DNA of 64,000 bases from Pleodorina starrii (Eukaryota > Chlorophyta > Chlorophyceae > Chlamydomonadales > Volvocaceae), in contig BRXU01000005.1 in assembly GCA_030267565.1 (NCBI GenBank), positions 1,156,001 to 1,220,000 on the forward strand, in the 5' to 3' direction. Position 1 is the stretch's first letter. Each line of letters starts with the position of its first letter. Of this stretch, positions 44,901-55,150 are shown piece by piece. Under the pieces are notes generated by a model. The model did not search any database, was not told the DNA's origin, and saw only the letters and a list, made by a program, of their open reading frames with translations. The position numbers were made by a program, and so were the translations under genes.

Positions 44901-47900
44901 CCGCCTCAGCAGCAGCAGCAGCACCAGCAGCACTCCTCGCCGGCGAAACGCACCGCGCTGGAGAGCATCGGGCCGGCCGGCCGTCTGGCCCCCATACCCG
45001 AGGTGGGTCAGGAATACGAGCCGGAACCGCGGCGTGTGTGGGTTTCGTTCGGCGTGTCTCGCGGTGTGATCCAAACCCTCTTTTCATTGGGAGATTGGGA
45101 CGCCAAATGCCCTTCTTTCTGCTCGCTGTGTCGCAACAGGGACCCAACTCGGCGGCTGGCGGGTCGGACGACGACGACGGCGCAAGAGGCGGCGGCGGCG
45201 GTGGTGGCGGTGGCGGTGGCGACGGTGGCGGTGGCGGCGGCGGCGACAAGTGGGAGCGGGGCAGCGAGGGCGGCGATTCGAGTGCGGACGGTAGCCAGGC
45301 GGCCAGCGGAATTACCAGTTGAGTGAGACCCGTAACGTGTCGTACCTTAAGGTGCCGTACCGCGGGGTAATTATTGAAAGGCAGGGAATGGCGGGGCGGC
45401 GGCTGAGGGGGTCGTGTGGAGAGGAAAAAGCACTCTTCCAGCCCTCCTGTCCTCACCGGGGTTCGTTTGCCTTTGGCCAAGACGGCGCCTCCGTTCCACC
45501 GCGATCGCCTCGTCTCCGTTTCCCCCGCTTCATTTCCCCCGCTTCGTTTCCCCCTCTTCGTTTCCCCCGCGCCTCAGGCGTCACCGACGGGCAGTCAGCT
45601 TCGGAGGTGGTGGTGGTGGACGCGCGGCGGGGTCGTCTGCTGCGCTCCCTCCGCAAGGTGCTGATGGGTCCGCTGCTGATGACCCCCCTGGAGCGGTTGC
45701 GGCTGCACAGCTACGGTCTGCTGGGCCTTATGCTGGTCACCCACATTGCCTGCTACGTCGTGGTGTCGCGCGTCATTGCCAGCGAACACAAGTGAGTGTG
45801 GACTGGTTGGTTGGTGATGACAGTTGGTCGTTGACCGTTGGGGCCGGTGGCGGGCAGACTCTGCTAGAATCGGGAATTACACTGACGGTTGGGCGTTGGG
45901 TTGGCCGCCTGTTCCCGCCTTTGAATAACAGTTGCTGGATTTCCCACGTGTCCGTGTACGACCTCACCGTCCCCACCGCCCGTCTTTCAACTACCTCTCA
46001 ACCGCTTCCCAACTGTCTCCTTTCAACCAACCCACCAAATCAACCCACCCGCAGCTGCGTCTACCAGGTTCACCGCCAGGCCATGGCCGTGGACCGCGCC
46101 TCTCTGTTGGTTGTCCGCATTCTCATCGGCACCTTTTGTGAGCGAGCCAACAACACCGCCAAGGTGTCGGCATGCACACCACCGCTCAGCGTGCACCTGA
46201 AAAACATGGTGGTGAGTTGGCGGTTGGGCGGTTGGCGGTTGGGCGCCTCTTGACAGTAGCGAGCTTGCTTCATCCTCCCTCGTGGTGGAGATCGGCTTTG
46301 GCTTGTGCCCTTCCTTGTTTTCTTTTCTTTCTTTCTTCCTTTCTTTCTTCCTTAGTTTGCTGCCTGCCCGCCTGCCTGCGCCCCTGTCTGCCTCTCTGCC
46401 TGCTCGGATGGGGTTTGCCGTCTGAGCTGTCGGCCGGCCTGGGGGCCGGTGGGCCGCCCGGAGGGGAGGGGGCCTTGCACGTCTGGACGAGGCGAGGCGA
46501 GGCGGGTGCCTGCACGTCGCATCGCGTCTCGCCCCGCCTCGCCTCGCCCCGTGCCGGCTGAAAAGGAAGGACCTGAAGCACACCTCTGCCCTTACCGCCA
46601 CTCCTCAAGAAACGGATGTGTGCTGCTGCCTCCGGCCACCCTCCCCCCCTGGGTCCACCCCTCGTCCTGTCTTAACCAAACCGCGATGCGACCCGTGTGC
46701 CTGGCAGGCGAGCGTGAATACCATGGAGGAGTACCACCAGGGTGAGGGGGTGGGTGGGTGGGTGGGTGGGTAGGGGCGGACAACGAACCCGGCAGAAGGG
46801 AAAGGGGTGGTACGGAAGGGCAAGATGGTAACCGGGCCTGGAAACCGAGGGGACCCAACCGAGGCGAGGGGATGGAAGGGAAGGAAAAGGGGGAGAAGCA
46901 AAGCGCAAAGCGGCCACGGGAATTTGAGTGCCAAGGACGCGCTCGCCCATGTCTCCGTACCCTGCCGTACCATGTCGTACCGTGTTTGACCGTGCCGTGC
47001 CGTGCCCATGTCGTATACACCACCTGTGTATGTATGTGTGAGCAGGCATCTACATGGGTTTCTCCAGGTCCAAGGTCTCGGCGCCCAGCAGCAGAGTGTA
47101 CGACATTTGGACGAACCCGCACTGGGAGTACGACATTTTTATGGACACGCAGCCGCCGCGCGTGATGCAGGAGACTGCGGGCGTGTGGCAGTTGGGCAAC
47201 CGCTTCATGGCTGCGTCGCGTGAGGCTCTGTACTGGATGCCCAAGCTGAGGGACATGTTCAAGTGAGGGCTGGAGGGAGGGAGGGAGGGAGGGCTGGAGG
47301 GAGGGAGGGCGCGTGTAAATGGGTTGGGGTTGCTGCATGGCTAGGTATACCGTATGGGGTGTAGGGGTAGAGGCAGGTGTAGGGGGGGTGTTAGGGGCAG
47401 CGATGGGGCAGGTGTAGGGGTGATGTTGTTGAGGATGTCGGTGGAAGAGGGGAGGTCTGAGAGCGGAGAACGGAGGGAGACGCGACGCGCCACGATAGGA
47501 GGGGACGGGACCGGATGGGTCGGGATGGGACGGGATAGGTGTCGGTTCGCGCCGTGCCTTCCCGACCGCCTCTCCCCCCGTCTAATGGGTTCAGAACCGT
47601 CTCCCGAGCTACCGCCACCGCCATCGCCCCGCACACAGGCTCCACCGGGTGTATCAGTTTATGGTCAGTAACGGCCTGGGACCGTTGTTCGTTGGGTACG
47701 CCACTTCGTTGGACGAGCTGGTGGCGGCGGCGTGGGCCTCCGTGGACGAGCTCAAAACAGGTAGCCTGGGGCTGAAGGCTCCAAGGGTGGGTGGGTTAGG
47801 GGTTTCCAGGGGTTTGGGGAGTTGGAAACTTCAGGGGGAGGCGAGTTGTGGGGGAGGGAGGTTGTTTGTCTTCACGGGGGAGGGAGACGAAGGAGGGGCG

Positions 47901-48013
47901 GATTTGGCTGCGGCTGTTGGCGGGAAGCGCATAGAACCCTCCCCTCCGCCGCTACCGCTCCGAAACCCGGCCCGGGACCCGGGACCTGGCTGGGCCTTCG
48001 AACCTCTCTCACC

Positions 48014-48072
<59 letters not shown>

Positions 48073-51000
48073 CCCCTCCCCCTCCCCCTCCCCCTCCCCC
48101 TCCCCCTCCCCCTCCCCCTCCCCCTCCCCCTCCCCCTCCCCCTCCCCCTCCCCCTCCCCCTCCCCCTCCCCCTCCCCCTCCCCCTCCCCCTCCCCCTCCC
48201 CCTCCCCCTCCCCCTCCCCCTCCCCCTCCCCCTCCCCCTCCCCCTCCCCCTCCCCCTCCCCCTCCCCCTCCCCCTCCCCCTCCCCCTCCCCCTCCCCCTC
48301 CCCCTCCCCCTCCCCCTCCCCCTCCCCCTCCCCCTCCCCCTCCCCCTCCCCCTCCCCCTCCCCCTCCCCCTCCCCCTCCCCCTCCCCCTCCCCCTCCCCC
48401 TCCCCCTCGCCCTCTTCCCCTGCCCCTCTCAGTGCTCATCATTGTTCTTGTGGTGGAGGTGGCGGTGGTGCAGCTCTCCTGTCTGAGCTACGAGTGGCTG
48501 CTGATGGCCCGATTGGAGAGGGCCCGGCTGCTGGGGTTGCTGTCGATGGTGGGGCTGCCGGGACCGGTGCTGAGACAGATGGGCAGCAGGGAGATCAAGG
48601 TACGGAAAGGGGTACGGAAGTGGCGCGGCGGCAGATTGAGGGGCGGTGGCGGGAGGGGTTAGTGGTGTGTGTGTATGTTTTGGGGAGGAGAGCGGGAGGC
48701 GGTGGGTGGTGGAGTGGGTGGGGTGCTGTCGGATCCGTTCGGGTGTGTGTGGTTGTCCCTCTCTCACACTCTCTCTCTGACCCCCCCCCCCTTCTCTCTC
48801 TCCCTCGGGGGTGGGTGGGTGGGGGGAGAAAGCGCTGGTCGCCTCGGCTGCATCACTGCACCTGTGGCGTCAACGCTTTGCCCGCTTTCATTGCCCGAAG
48901 TTCAGCTCACACTCGTCAAGTTATGGTACTCGAGTAATGACACTCAATCCAAGTGTGACGTATCCAACCCGCTTGTCGGTCTGTGTCCGTCTCCTGCGCC
49001 TCCAGGTTCTCGATGAGAGCGATGACGAGACGGACGACGAGGAGGAGGAGGGCGCCGGGGAGGGGGCGAAGGACACACAGGACGGCGCAGCGTCGGCAGC
49101 GGGGAACGGAAGTGGGAACGGGAGTGGGGCCGGGAGTGGGAACGGGAGGAAGAGCGACGTCGAGGGCGACGACGAGGGGGCCGGAGGCGAGGCAGAGCCA
49201 GCGCCTGGCGGAGCAGCAGCAGCAGCGAGAGCAGCGAGAGCGGGAGCGGGGCCGACGGCGGGGTTTAGACTGCCGCTGCCGTCGCCCACTGTCGGCGGCG
49301 CCTTGCGGCGGCAGGAATTGGGGGAGTTTGTGGGGGGTGGTGGTGGTCGTGGGGGGGGTCGGTTCACGGACGACGGGGCGGAGGAGGTGCGAAGCGGCAG
49401 CGGAAGCGACGCGGCGGCGGCGGGCGGCGGCGGCGGAAGGGCCGGGTTCCGGCTGGCGGAGGTGCAGGTACGGATTGTACGGCAAGGGAGTGCGGGGGGG
49501 CGGGAATGACGGGGAAGGCTTGGGGGCAAGGGTCGAGGCAGCGGGAGCGGGGTATACGGCTGCTGCACGGCAGTCGAGTACGACAGTTGGGTACGACAGT
49601 TGATTTACACATGCACACCAAAGCGATCCGGCCGGCCGGCCACAGATCAGATCAGCGGATTAGACCGGCGGCTCATGAGGGTTTGCGGACCTCGGGGCCC
49701 CCCCTCCCCCGCCTCCCCGCGCCGGCTGTAGCCACACGTGTCAAACCTCCCCCACCCCAACCCACCCCACCCGACCCACCTCACCCCACCTCCCTGGAGG
49801 TAACGAATCACGCGCGATTGAGTCCCCCTGGCTTGCCGCGTTCGGAGGTTGGGCAACTAGGAAAACCCTAAAACAACCCTAAAACCCTAAAACCATGAAA
49901 TTCAACCCTAAAAAACCCTTTCCGTATCGATCAGGGTACGGAGCTGGTGCCGCTGGATGGCGCTGCGCCCCCCCGCCCCCCCAGCCCCAGCCCCAGTCGA
50001 GCGGCCGCCAGTGCCCCCTCGGGGGCCGCCGAGGGGGCCGCCCGGGGTCGCAGCGGAGGGCGGGTGGGTGGCCGACCCCGGTGGGCTCGTCTGACGCTGG
50101 CCTCTGCGGGTGCGCAGTACATCAACGGAAAGGCGCTCATTCCCTCGAGGTGGCGAGGCGTGAGGTTCATGGTGGGTGGGTGGGTGGACGTGGGTGGTTT
50201 GACGTGGGTGGTTTGACGTGGGTGGACGTGGGTGGACGTGGGTGGGCGGGTGGGCGTGGGTAAGAAAAAGATACCGCAGCGAAGGGACGGAGACGGCGTT
50301 AGCGAGGGTGCTGGGTGGGTGGACGTGGGTGGGTTGGGAAAGGTCCTCATGTCCCTCTTATGGCGCCGCTCTCTGAGCCCTGGCGCCCCGTCCCCCCGCC
50401 CCTCCCCCTCCCGTCCCCCTGTCCCTGTCCCCGCCCCCCCAGCTCGTGCCGATGATGTGGTTTTCCGCCGTACTGTCCATCTACATCGCCTCCATCTTCA
50501 GCCTGAGCGGCATGCAGGTACGGCAATCGGGTACGGCAATCGGATCCCGAGCTGCAGCTTCCGTCTAGATGAAAGTCCTTAAAGTCCAAAAAAGTCCAAA
50601 AAAGGACCCTTAGGATTTCCAATCCCCACTGGAACATGGCCTCCAGCGCCCGACCCTCGCACAAGGACCAGCGTCTGACCAAGTTCGTCGGAACCAAAAC
50701 GCCGTGTGCTGATACCTGCCACTGTTGCAGTGTTGCTACTGCTGCTGTTGCCTACCAACCAACTTGCCCGCCGCCGTCCCACCCCGTCCCCATGTCTCTC
50801 TGTGTTTGCAGGGCCCCCTGGCCTCTCTAAACATGGCCTCCCACGTTGTGTATCGCTACACCCGGGTGAGAGCTGTGGGCTTTGCCTTTCTGGCGCAAGA
50901 TGACGCGCCGTCGCGGGCGCTGTGGAGGGACATGCTGCGCAGCGAGGTACGGCATTTCGTATCCGAGTACGACGCCCTGATGTACGGCGGCACGGCGGCC

Positions 51001-53293
51001 TCGCAGGTGAGGGACTGGCGGGTCTGCGGGTGTGCAGGCAGGGTGTTTTGCTTTCGGCGTTTTTCCAAATCAACGATTTAATGAATACATACCCGGATAC
51101 GCATCAGCCGAATCAGCCGAATCAGCGCTTCGCCGTGCAAGTCCTTTCTTGCCTTACCTACTTGCCTCGTCTCGAGGGCCCCGTGGTTATACTGCTGTTC
51201 CGCTCGCCGCAATACGGCGCCGCCTGCCGTACGCCCCCTACCGTACACATTCCTTACGCAGGGCGCCTCGCCCAAAACCCTTCTCTCCGCTCCAAACAGG
51301 CAAACAGCGTCTTCACGCACCCAGTGCCGCCGAGCACCTTCGCCTCAGCTTCCTTTGCCGACGCATTTTTCCGTACCAAGCGCTGCTTCAGATACGACCA
51401 GAGCCTCTGCGCGAAGCCCGGCTCGCCGTACTACGAGGTGGGTTTTGCCGTACCCGCCGTACTTGGCAGTACAGAGGGTCAGCTGTGCTTGCGCAGCCTC
51501 CGGAAGCAGGGTGGGACGGACGGAGGTTGTCGGCCGGGGGTCCAGGGAGGGGAGTGCGGGTGCGGGGGGCGAGGGGGGTTTGGGGCTCTAGGGTTGGGAC
51601 AGCTGGGGGCTTTGGGCGTGGTGAGGTTGGAAAGGTGTAACGGTTTCGGTTTTGTGTCGTACGGCAGGTAACGCATAACGGTCTCGACGTGATGGTACGG
51701 CGCATGATTACGGAGATGGAGCTGCTGATCTCCGACGCCGATGAGGACGTGGCGTACAATGGGTCAAGGTACGACAATTTTGGGGTATGTCGTACTTGCC
51801 GTACCACTGTTCGCGACGCCTCGGCCCGGGCTTGCTGCGTCGCCGATGGCTGGGGAAAATCTTGGGCCGAGGATGTCATTGACCTCGGGAGTATAATGCC
51901 AACACCAATGCATAGTGGTGTTGGGGTGGCTGAGGGCAACATACACGGGCGGTGAAGGATGGCGGAGAAGGCAGGGGAGAAGGATGAAAGAATTGACAGT
52001 TTGGCGATTTGGAAACCTCGAGGGGACCACGAGCAGCCGCCGGACGCTGGCTGTTTCGGAGCTGTCGCGCCGCCGGTGCGCCCTCTCGCACTTTTTCCGT
52101 ACTTCCGTACTCCCGCCCGCCTCGCCGACCCCTTACACTTGCGGTTTTGTGTTTGCAGATGGACGTACATGTACAACGTTGGCACGTTTGACTTGTACGA
52201 GGGTCTGCAGCAGGCCGCACAGCTGTACGTCGACTACTCGATCTCGCTGTACAATTCGGTAAGTACGACTTACGGTTGTTGGTTGTCGGTTGTCGGTTGC
52301 TGGTTGGCTCCTGCGGGCCCCTGCGCGATGAACCGACAGCGCTGCCAGCTGGCGACGGCTGTCACCGAATGGCTGCTCCCGTTGAGTCCGCGGTGCCCTC
52401 CTGCGGGTCTTGCACCGCCGCTGACCTTGGCGCCCCTCTCCTCCACGCCCACCCCCCTGCTGCTGTTGCTGCTGCTGCTTCCACTGCCCCTGCCTCTGCT
52501 GCTGCCGTTGCTGCCATCACCGCCTGCTGCTGCTGCTGCTGCTGCTGCTGTCATCACTACCGCTGCTGTTGGTGGCTGGACGCGGCGCGTAACCATTCCG
52601 ATGCGCAGATCACAACGTTGCACACGGTAAGAGGGGGCAAGGGCGCAGTGGGCGGGACGGGGCGGGGGGCCCTGGCGGGGGGGGACAGGTGTGTCCGCGC
52701 GGGGGACTGATCCGGGAGCCGTCACCTGGACAGCTGGACGGATGGATGGACGCCCCGGGGGAGGAGCTGGGCCTGGGGGGTGCACCCGTTATGTGTCGTC
52801 TACCGCCCGTGTAATGCCGCCCGTGGAATGCCGTGTCAAGCCGTGTAAAGTAGTCAACCCTAGCATGAACACCCCCTCCCCTCGTGTGCGTCTCACATTC
52901 TCCCCTCACTTGCACGTGCACTCCTTTGCGCGCTTGCCTGGCCTCCGCCCCACCACCGCCGCCAACCGTCAACCGTCAACTAACGACCAACCGCCAACCC
53001 ACCACCAACAGATTCTGTTGGTGATCATCATCGTGTTCTTCCTGGTCTACGTGGTGTTTGTGTTGTGGCCGCACCTCGCCAAGCTCAAGGCAGACGCGGC
53101 GCGTCAGAGCGCGCTACTGTCGCACGTGCCTTCTGAGGTGGATACGGTGGGGCACGTCAAGGCCATTTGCAGGGCAGCGAAGGCGCCCGGGGCCGCCAGC
53201 ACGGCGCGGCGGCGCGCCAGCGCCTCCGGTGCCGTCAGGGCACAGCCGGGCGCCGCGGGCGGCGGCGCCGCCGGCGGCGGCACGGGCGTGTGA
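32906..53293 (+). CDS. Giant TmcB-like (tiny macrocysts protein B family) PAS-domain multi-pass membrane protein
   Basis: Exons: 32906-33030, 33379-33666, 34008-34092, 34380-34657, 34978-35112, 35527-35775, 36134-36280, 36619-36716, 36992-37141, 37535-37700, 37905-38000, 38146-38316, 38551-38612, 38908-39040, 39304-39484, 39851-40068, 40422-40571, 41101-41271, 41537-41612, 42003-42148, 42284-42594, 42932-43241, 43648-44302, 44626-45002, 45140-45317, 45578-45791, 46055-46211, 46708-46741, 47046-47262, 47639-47760, 48433-48599, 49006-49467, 49935-50171, 50443-50517, 50812-51006, 51300-51437, 51668-51768, 52159-52258, 52609-52626, 53012-53293. All phases join; 2490 residues plus a missing N-terminus. 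Residues 1-340 hold several membrane segments ([35 protein letters not shown]). HAT/TPR-like helices ([19 protein letters not shown]) lie at 430-570. A clear PAS domain is at 585-690 ([34 protein letters not shown]), with PAS-like repeats near 705-780, 800-860 and 915-965. A Gly/acidic-rich region ([10 protein letters not shown]) spans about 1250-1650. C-terminal membrane segments include [30 protein letters not shown] and [20 protein letters not shown]. Domain order matches TmcB-like proteins of algae and amoebae, thought to be sensory; ligand unknown. Confidence 0.87.
33098..33236. repeat. Intronic minisatellite, [26 protein letters not shown] units
   Basis: Four diverged copies of ggggagtgtgacccatgtga separated by agacggggg-type spacers, in the intron between exons 33030 and 33379 of the TmcB-like gene. 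Confidence 0.8.
33238..33372. repeat. Intronic tandem repeat, period about 11 (TCAATCCGTCC)
   Basis: About twelve imperfect copies of tcctcaatccg run almost to the acceptor at 33378, so the repeat itself supplies the pyrimidine tract. Confidence 0.85.
35361..35462. repeat. 26-bp tandem repeat in TmcB-like intron
   Basis: Four nearly identical copies of caccgacgtgcctcccccaa plus cccgac, preceded by a caaccc-rich tract, between exons ending 35112 and starting 35527. Confidence 0.85.
35795..35880. repeat. GGGA/GAGAGGGAGGGAAAG purine tract
   Basis: Nearly pure purine run of ggga and agagggagggaaagg units, immediately after the donor at 35775. Similar purine tracts occur at 37140-37440 in the same gene. 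Confidence 0.75.
36780..36858. repeat. GATC/AGATCTGATC-rich self-complementary tract
   Basis: Repeats of tgatcagatctgatc and cttagcttag, each self-complementary, in the intron between exons ending 36716 and starting 36992. A short similar motif (gatctggtctgatc) follows the stop codon at 53294. Confidence 0.7.
38098..38145. repeat. Interstitial telomere-like tract (CCCTAAAA)n next to a splice acceptor
   Basis: ctctaaaaccctaaaccctaaaaccctaaa-type sequence (units of CCCTAAAA and CCCTAAA) runs straight into the acceptor cccag/GCT of exon 38146. This is the C-rich strand of the Chlamydomonas-type TTTTAGGG telomere repeat. Confidence 0.85.
38777..38801. repeat. (GTGCA)5 microsatellite
   Basis: Perfect five-fold gtgca repeat in the intron between exons ending 38612 and starting 38908. 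Confidence 0.8.
39485..39605. repeat. G-run cluster (possible G-quadruplex-forming intron start)
   Basis: Many runs of four to eight G directly after the donor at 39484, with T or A interruptions. It could fold as G-quadruplex RNA on the coding strand. Confidence 0.6.
44510..44620. repeat. Intronic CACACCTACACACCTG tandem array
   Basis: About five copies of a 22-bp unit (cacacctgcacacacctaca) end at the acceptor cgcag/CC of exon 44626. Confidence 0.85.
48007..48412. repeat. Polypyrimidine hexamer array, (ACCCTC)n then (CCCCTC)n
   Basis: About nine copies of accctc (48014-48070) pass into nearly 57 uninterrupted copies of ccccct to about 48410. The array sits in the intron between exons ending 47760 and starting 48433 and ends about 20 bp before the acceptor. 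It produces artefactual poly-Pro, poly-Pro-Ser and poly-Gly ORFs. The homogenised second block suggests recent slippage expansion from one variant unit. Confidence 0.95.
49860..49918. repeat. Interstitial telomere-like tract (CCCTAAAA) near acceptor
   Basis: aaaaccctaaaacaaccctaaaaccctaaa-like sequence with further ccctaaa units, ending 16 bp before the acceptor of exon 49935. A second telomere-type tract inside an intron of the same gene. Confidence 0.8.
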
Positions 53294-54818
53294 TCTGGTC
53301 TGATCTTTTATCTGATCCAATCAGATCCGATTTGGCGTGAGCTGGGTTTTGCGGGGAGTCCGTGTGAGGGGGTGGTCAGGGTGAAGTGAGAAAGGGGTGT
53401 GAGACGGGGGCAGGGCGGGCGACTTGGGAGATGCGGCAGGGTTGCCTAGCAGACAGCGGGCGGGCAGGTGGGTGGGTGGGTGGGTGAGTGGGTGGGTGGG
53501 TAAAGATGGCGAAGACAAGGATCGATGTGCCGTACTGCTCGTACGATATGCTGAGCCTGCAGTCGGGACTCTCGTGCAGGGAATGCTCCAGGGGGCTGGC
53601 AGGGGGACGGAAGATAGTAAGGGGGCAAAGTAGGACGAAGGGCGGAGATGGGTGGGGTGGGCGCGAAGAAAAACGGAAAACGGAAATGGGCGGCTGTTCT
53701 TGCACGTGCTGTTGCTGCTGCTGTTGCGGTTGCCCAGATGGGTCGGTCGTTTGAGCGTTTCTTGTGAGACTCGGGCCCGATAGACAGCTTTGGGGGGAAG
53801 CGGTCAGTTAGGGCCGCTGGTCGGGGACCTAATCGATATTGACTCGCAGGGCTGTGGGCGCGCGCACGACCCGGCCAGCGACGGATGCTACGCCGCCGCC
53901 CTGGGTACTGGCATACTGAGTAATGGCATACTAATTTATGTTCTCGGCGCGCATTCTGAATTGTTGTTTGTTTGTTGGTTTGGTAGACGTACGGCAAGGT
54001 GCACCGAAACCGTTGGCCATGCGTGGATGGCAATGCCGCCCGACTGACTGACTGACTGACTAACTGACTGACTGTCGTATGCCGTGTGGGTGGATGGATG
54101 GGCGAGTGGGAAAAATGGCGATTGAGTGCGGAGTTCGTCAACGGTGGAGGTCTGCGATCGTTAGGGTTTGGCTGCACGGATGCGATTTTACGCCGTCGGG
54201 CAGTTCGCAGTACGACGCTTACTGTAGTTCGTACTAGCATTTATACGAAGCTCATTGGCCCTTCGAGTCGCCGTACTTGACTCCCTACCATTCGTGTGTG
54301 TGCCGACGTGCTTTCAGGTTTTGGGTTGTTTTAGGGTTTTTCTTTGGATTTCAATGGCTGCAACTCTGGGTGAGGCCGCTACCCGCTAGCCGGATAGCGC
54401 TGTTTAGCCCGGGGTGGCAGATGAGATACGGTGATGATGATGATAAAACAGGGGATGCCCGCTGGAGAAGGGCCTAAAGTGGAAGAAGTGCCTCCAATCG
54501 AAATGCTTTGCGGCATCAGGGATTGAGGTCGCTCGATTCGATTCGATGTGTATTGTCGCTGTTGTGTCGCGCCATGTTGCGCTTGCGTTCAGGTGTCCCC
54601 CCGTGACGTCAAAACACTGCCAACGGTGTTTGGTTGGTTGGTGTTGGTTGACACTGCGCTAGCTGGTGATTCTTCTCCAGACCTCTTTCTGATCCTCGAC
54701 GTGCACTTGATTGGTGACCGCGCGACGAGCTTTGGTGAGAACTGATGGGTTTCAGCTAGACAGTTGGTTCAGGCGGGCGGCGTGCTTCAGCCTAGCATTC
54801 CGGGCTACTACTTATTAC

Positions 54819-54846
54819 CACCATGTGCATCATAATGCACATGGTG
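54819..54846. repeat. Perfect 12-bp palindrome with 4-bp loop
   Basis: caccatgtgcat, cata, atgcacatggtg. It lies in intergenic DNA between the TmcB-like and coiled-coil genes. Confidence 0.8.
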
Positions 54847-55057
54847 TCAATCTTGTCCTGGATCGCTCGTGATCTTGCATGATACGGGTCATCGTGGAAA
54901 CGAAGGCCAGAGCATTCTTTATAAGGCGTGTGTTGTGTCCTGTCGTGTGGTGTTGCGGTGGGCCCCCGCTGGTCGCGGCGTTTGTGTCTTTGGCGTGTGT
55001 GGTTTCCGTTGTCCCCAAAAATAATAGTGGGGAAAACGCGGGTATTGGAGCCGCGGA

Positions 55058-55150
55058 GGGCCCGTAGCTCGATTGCGGATATCGCCTTGCACCCGAGGCC
55101 CGTACCTTGCACCTGCGGCCCGTACCTCGATTGCGGATCTCGCCTTGCGC
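55058..55150. repeat. Local tandem duplication, about 60-bp spacing
   Basis: The phrase ctcgattgcggat followed by atcgccttgc or ctcgccttgc occurs twice, and cccgtacctt/cccgtacctc repeats between them, giving two diverged copies in intergenic sequence. Confidence 0.6.

Noticed and set aside
43479..45074. 531-codon minus-strand ORF
   Set aside because: Antisense of TmcB-like exons with Gly/Asp runs; the plus frame continues exon phases on both sides.
47649..48937. ORFs of 337 and 371 codons with poly-Pro and poly-Pro-Ser, and a poly-Gly ORF on minus
   Set aside because: They are read-through of the intronic hexamer array; the flanking exons use another phase and splice around it.
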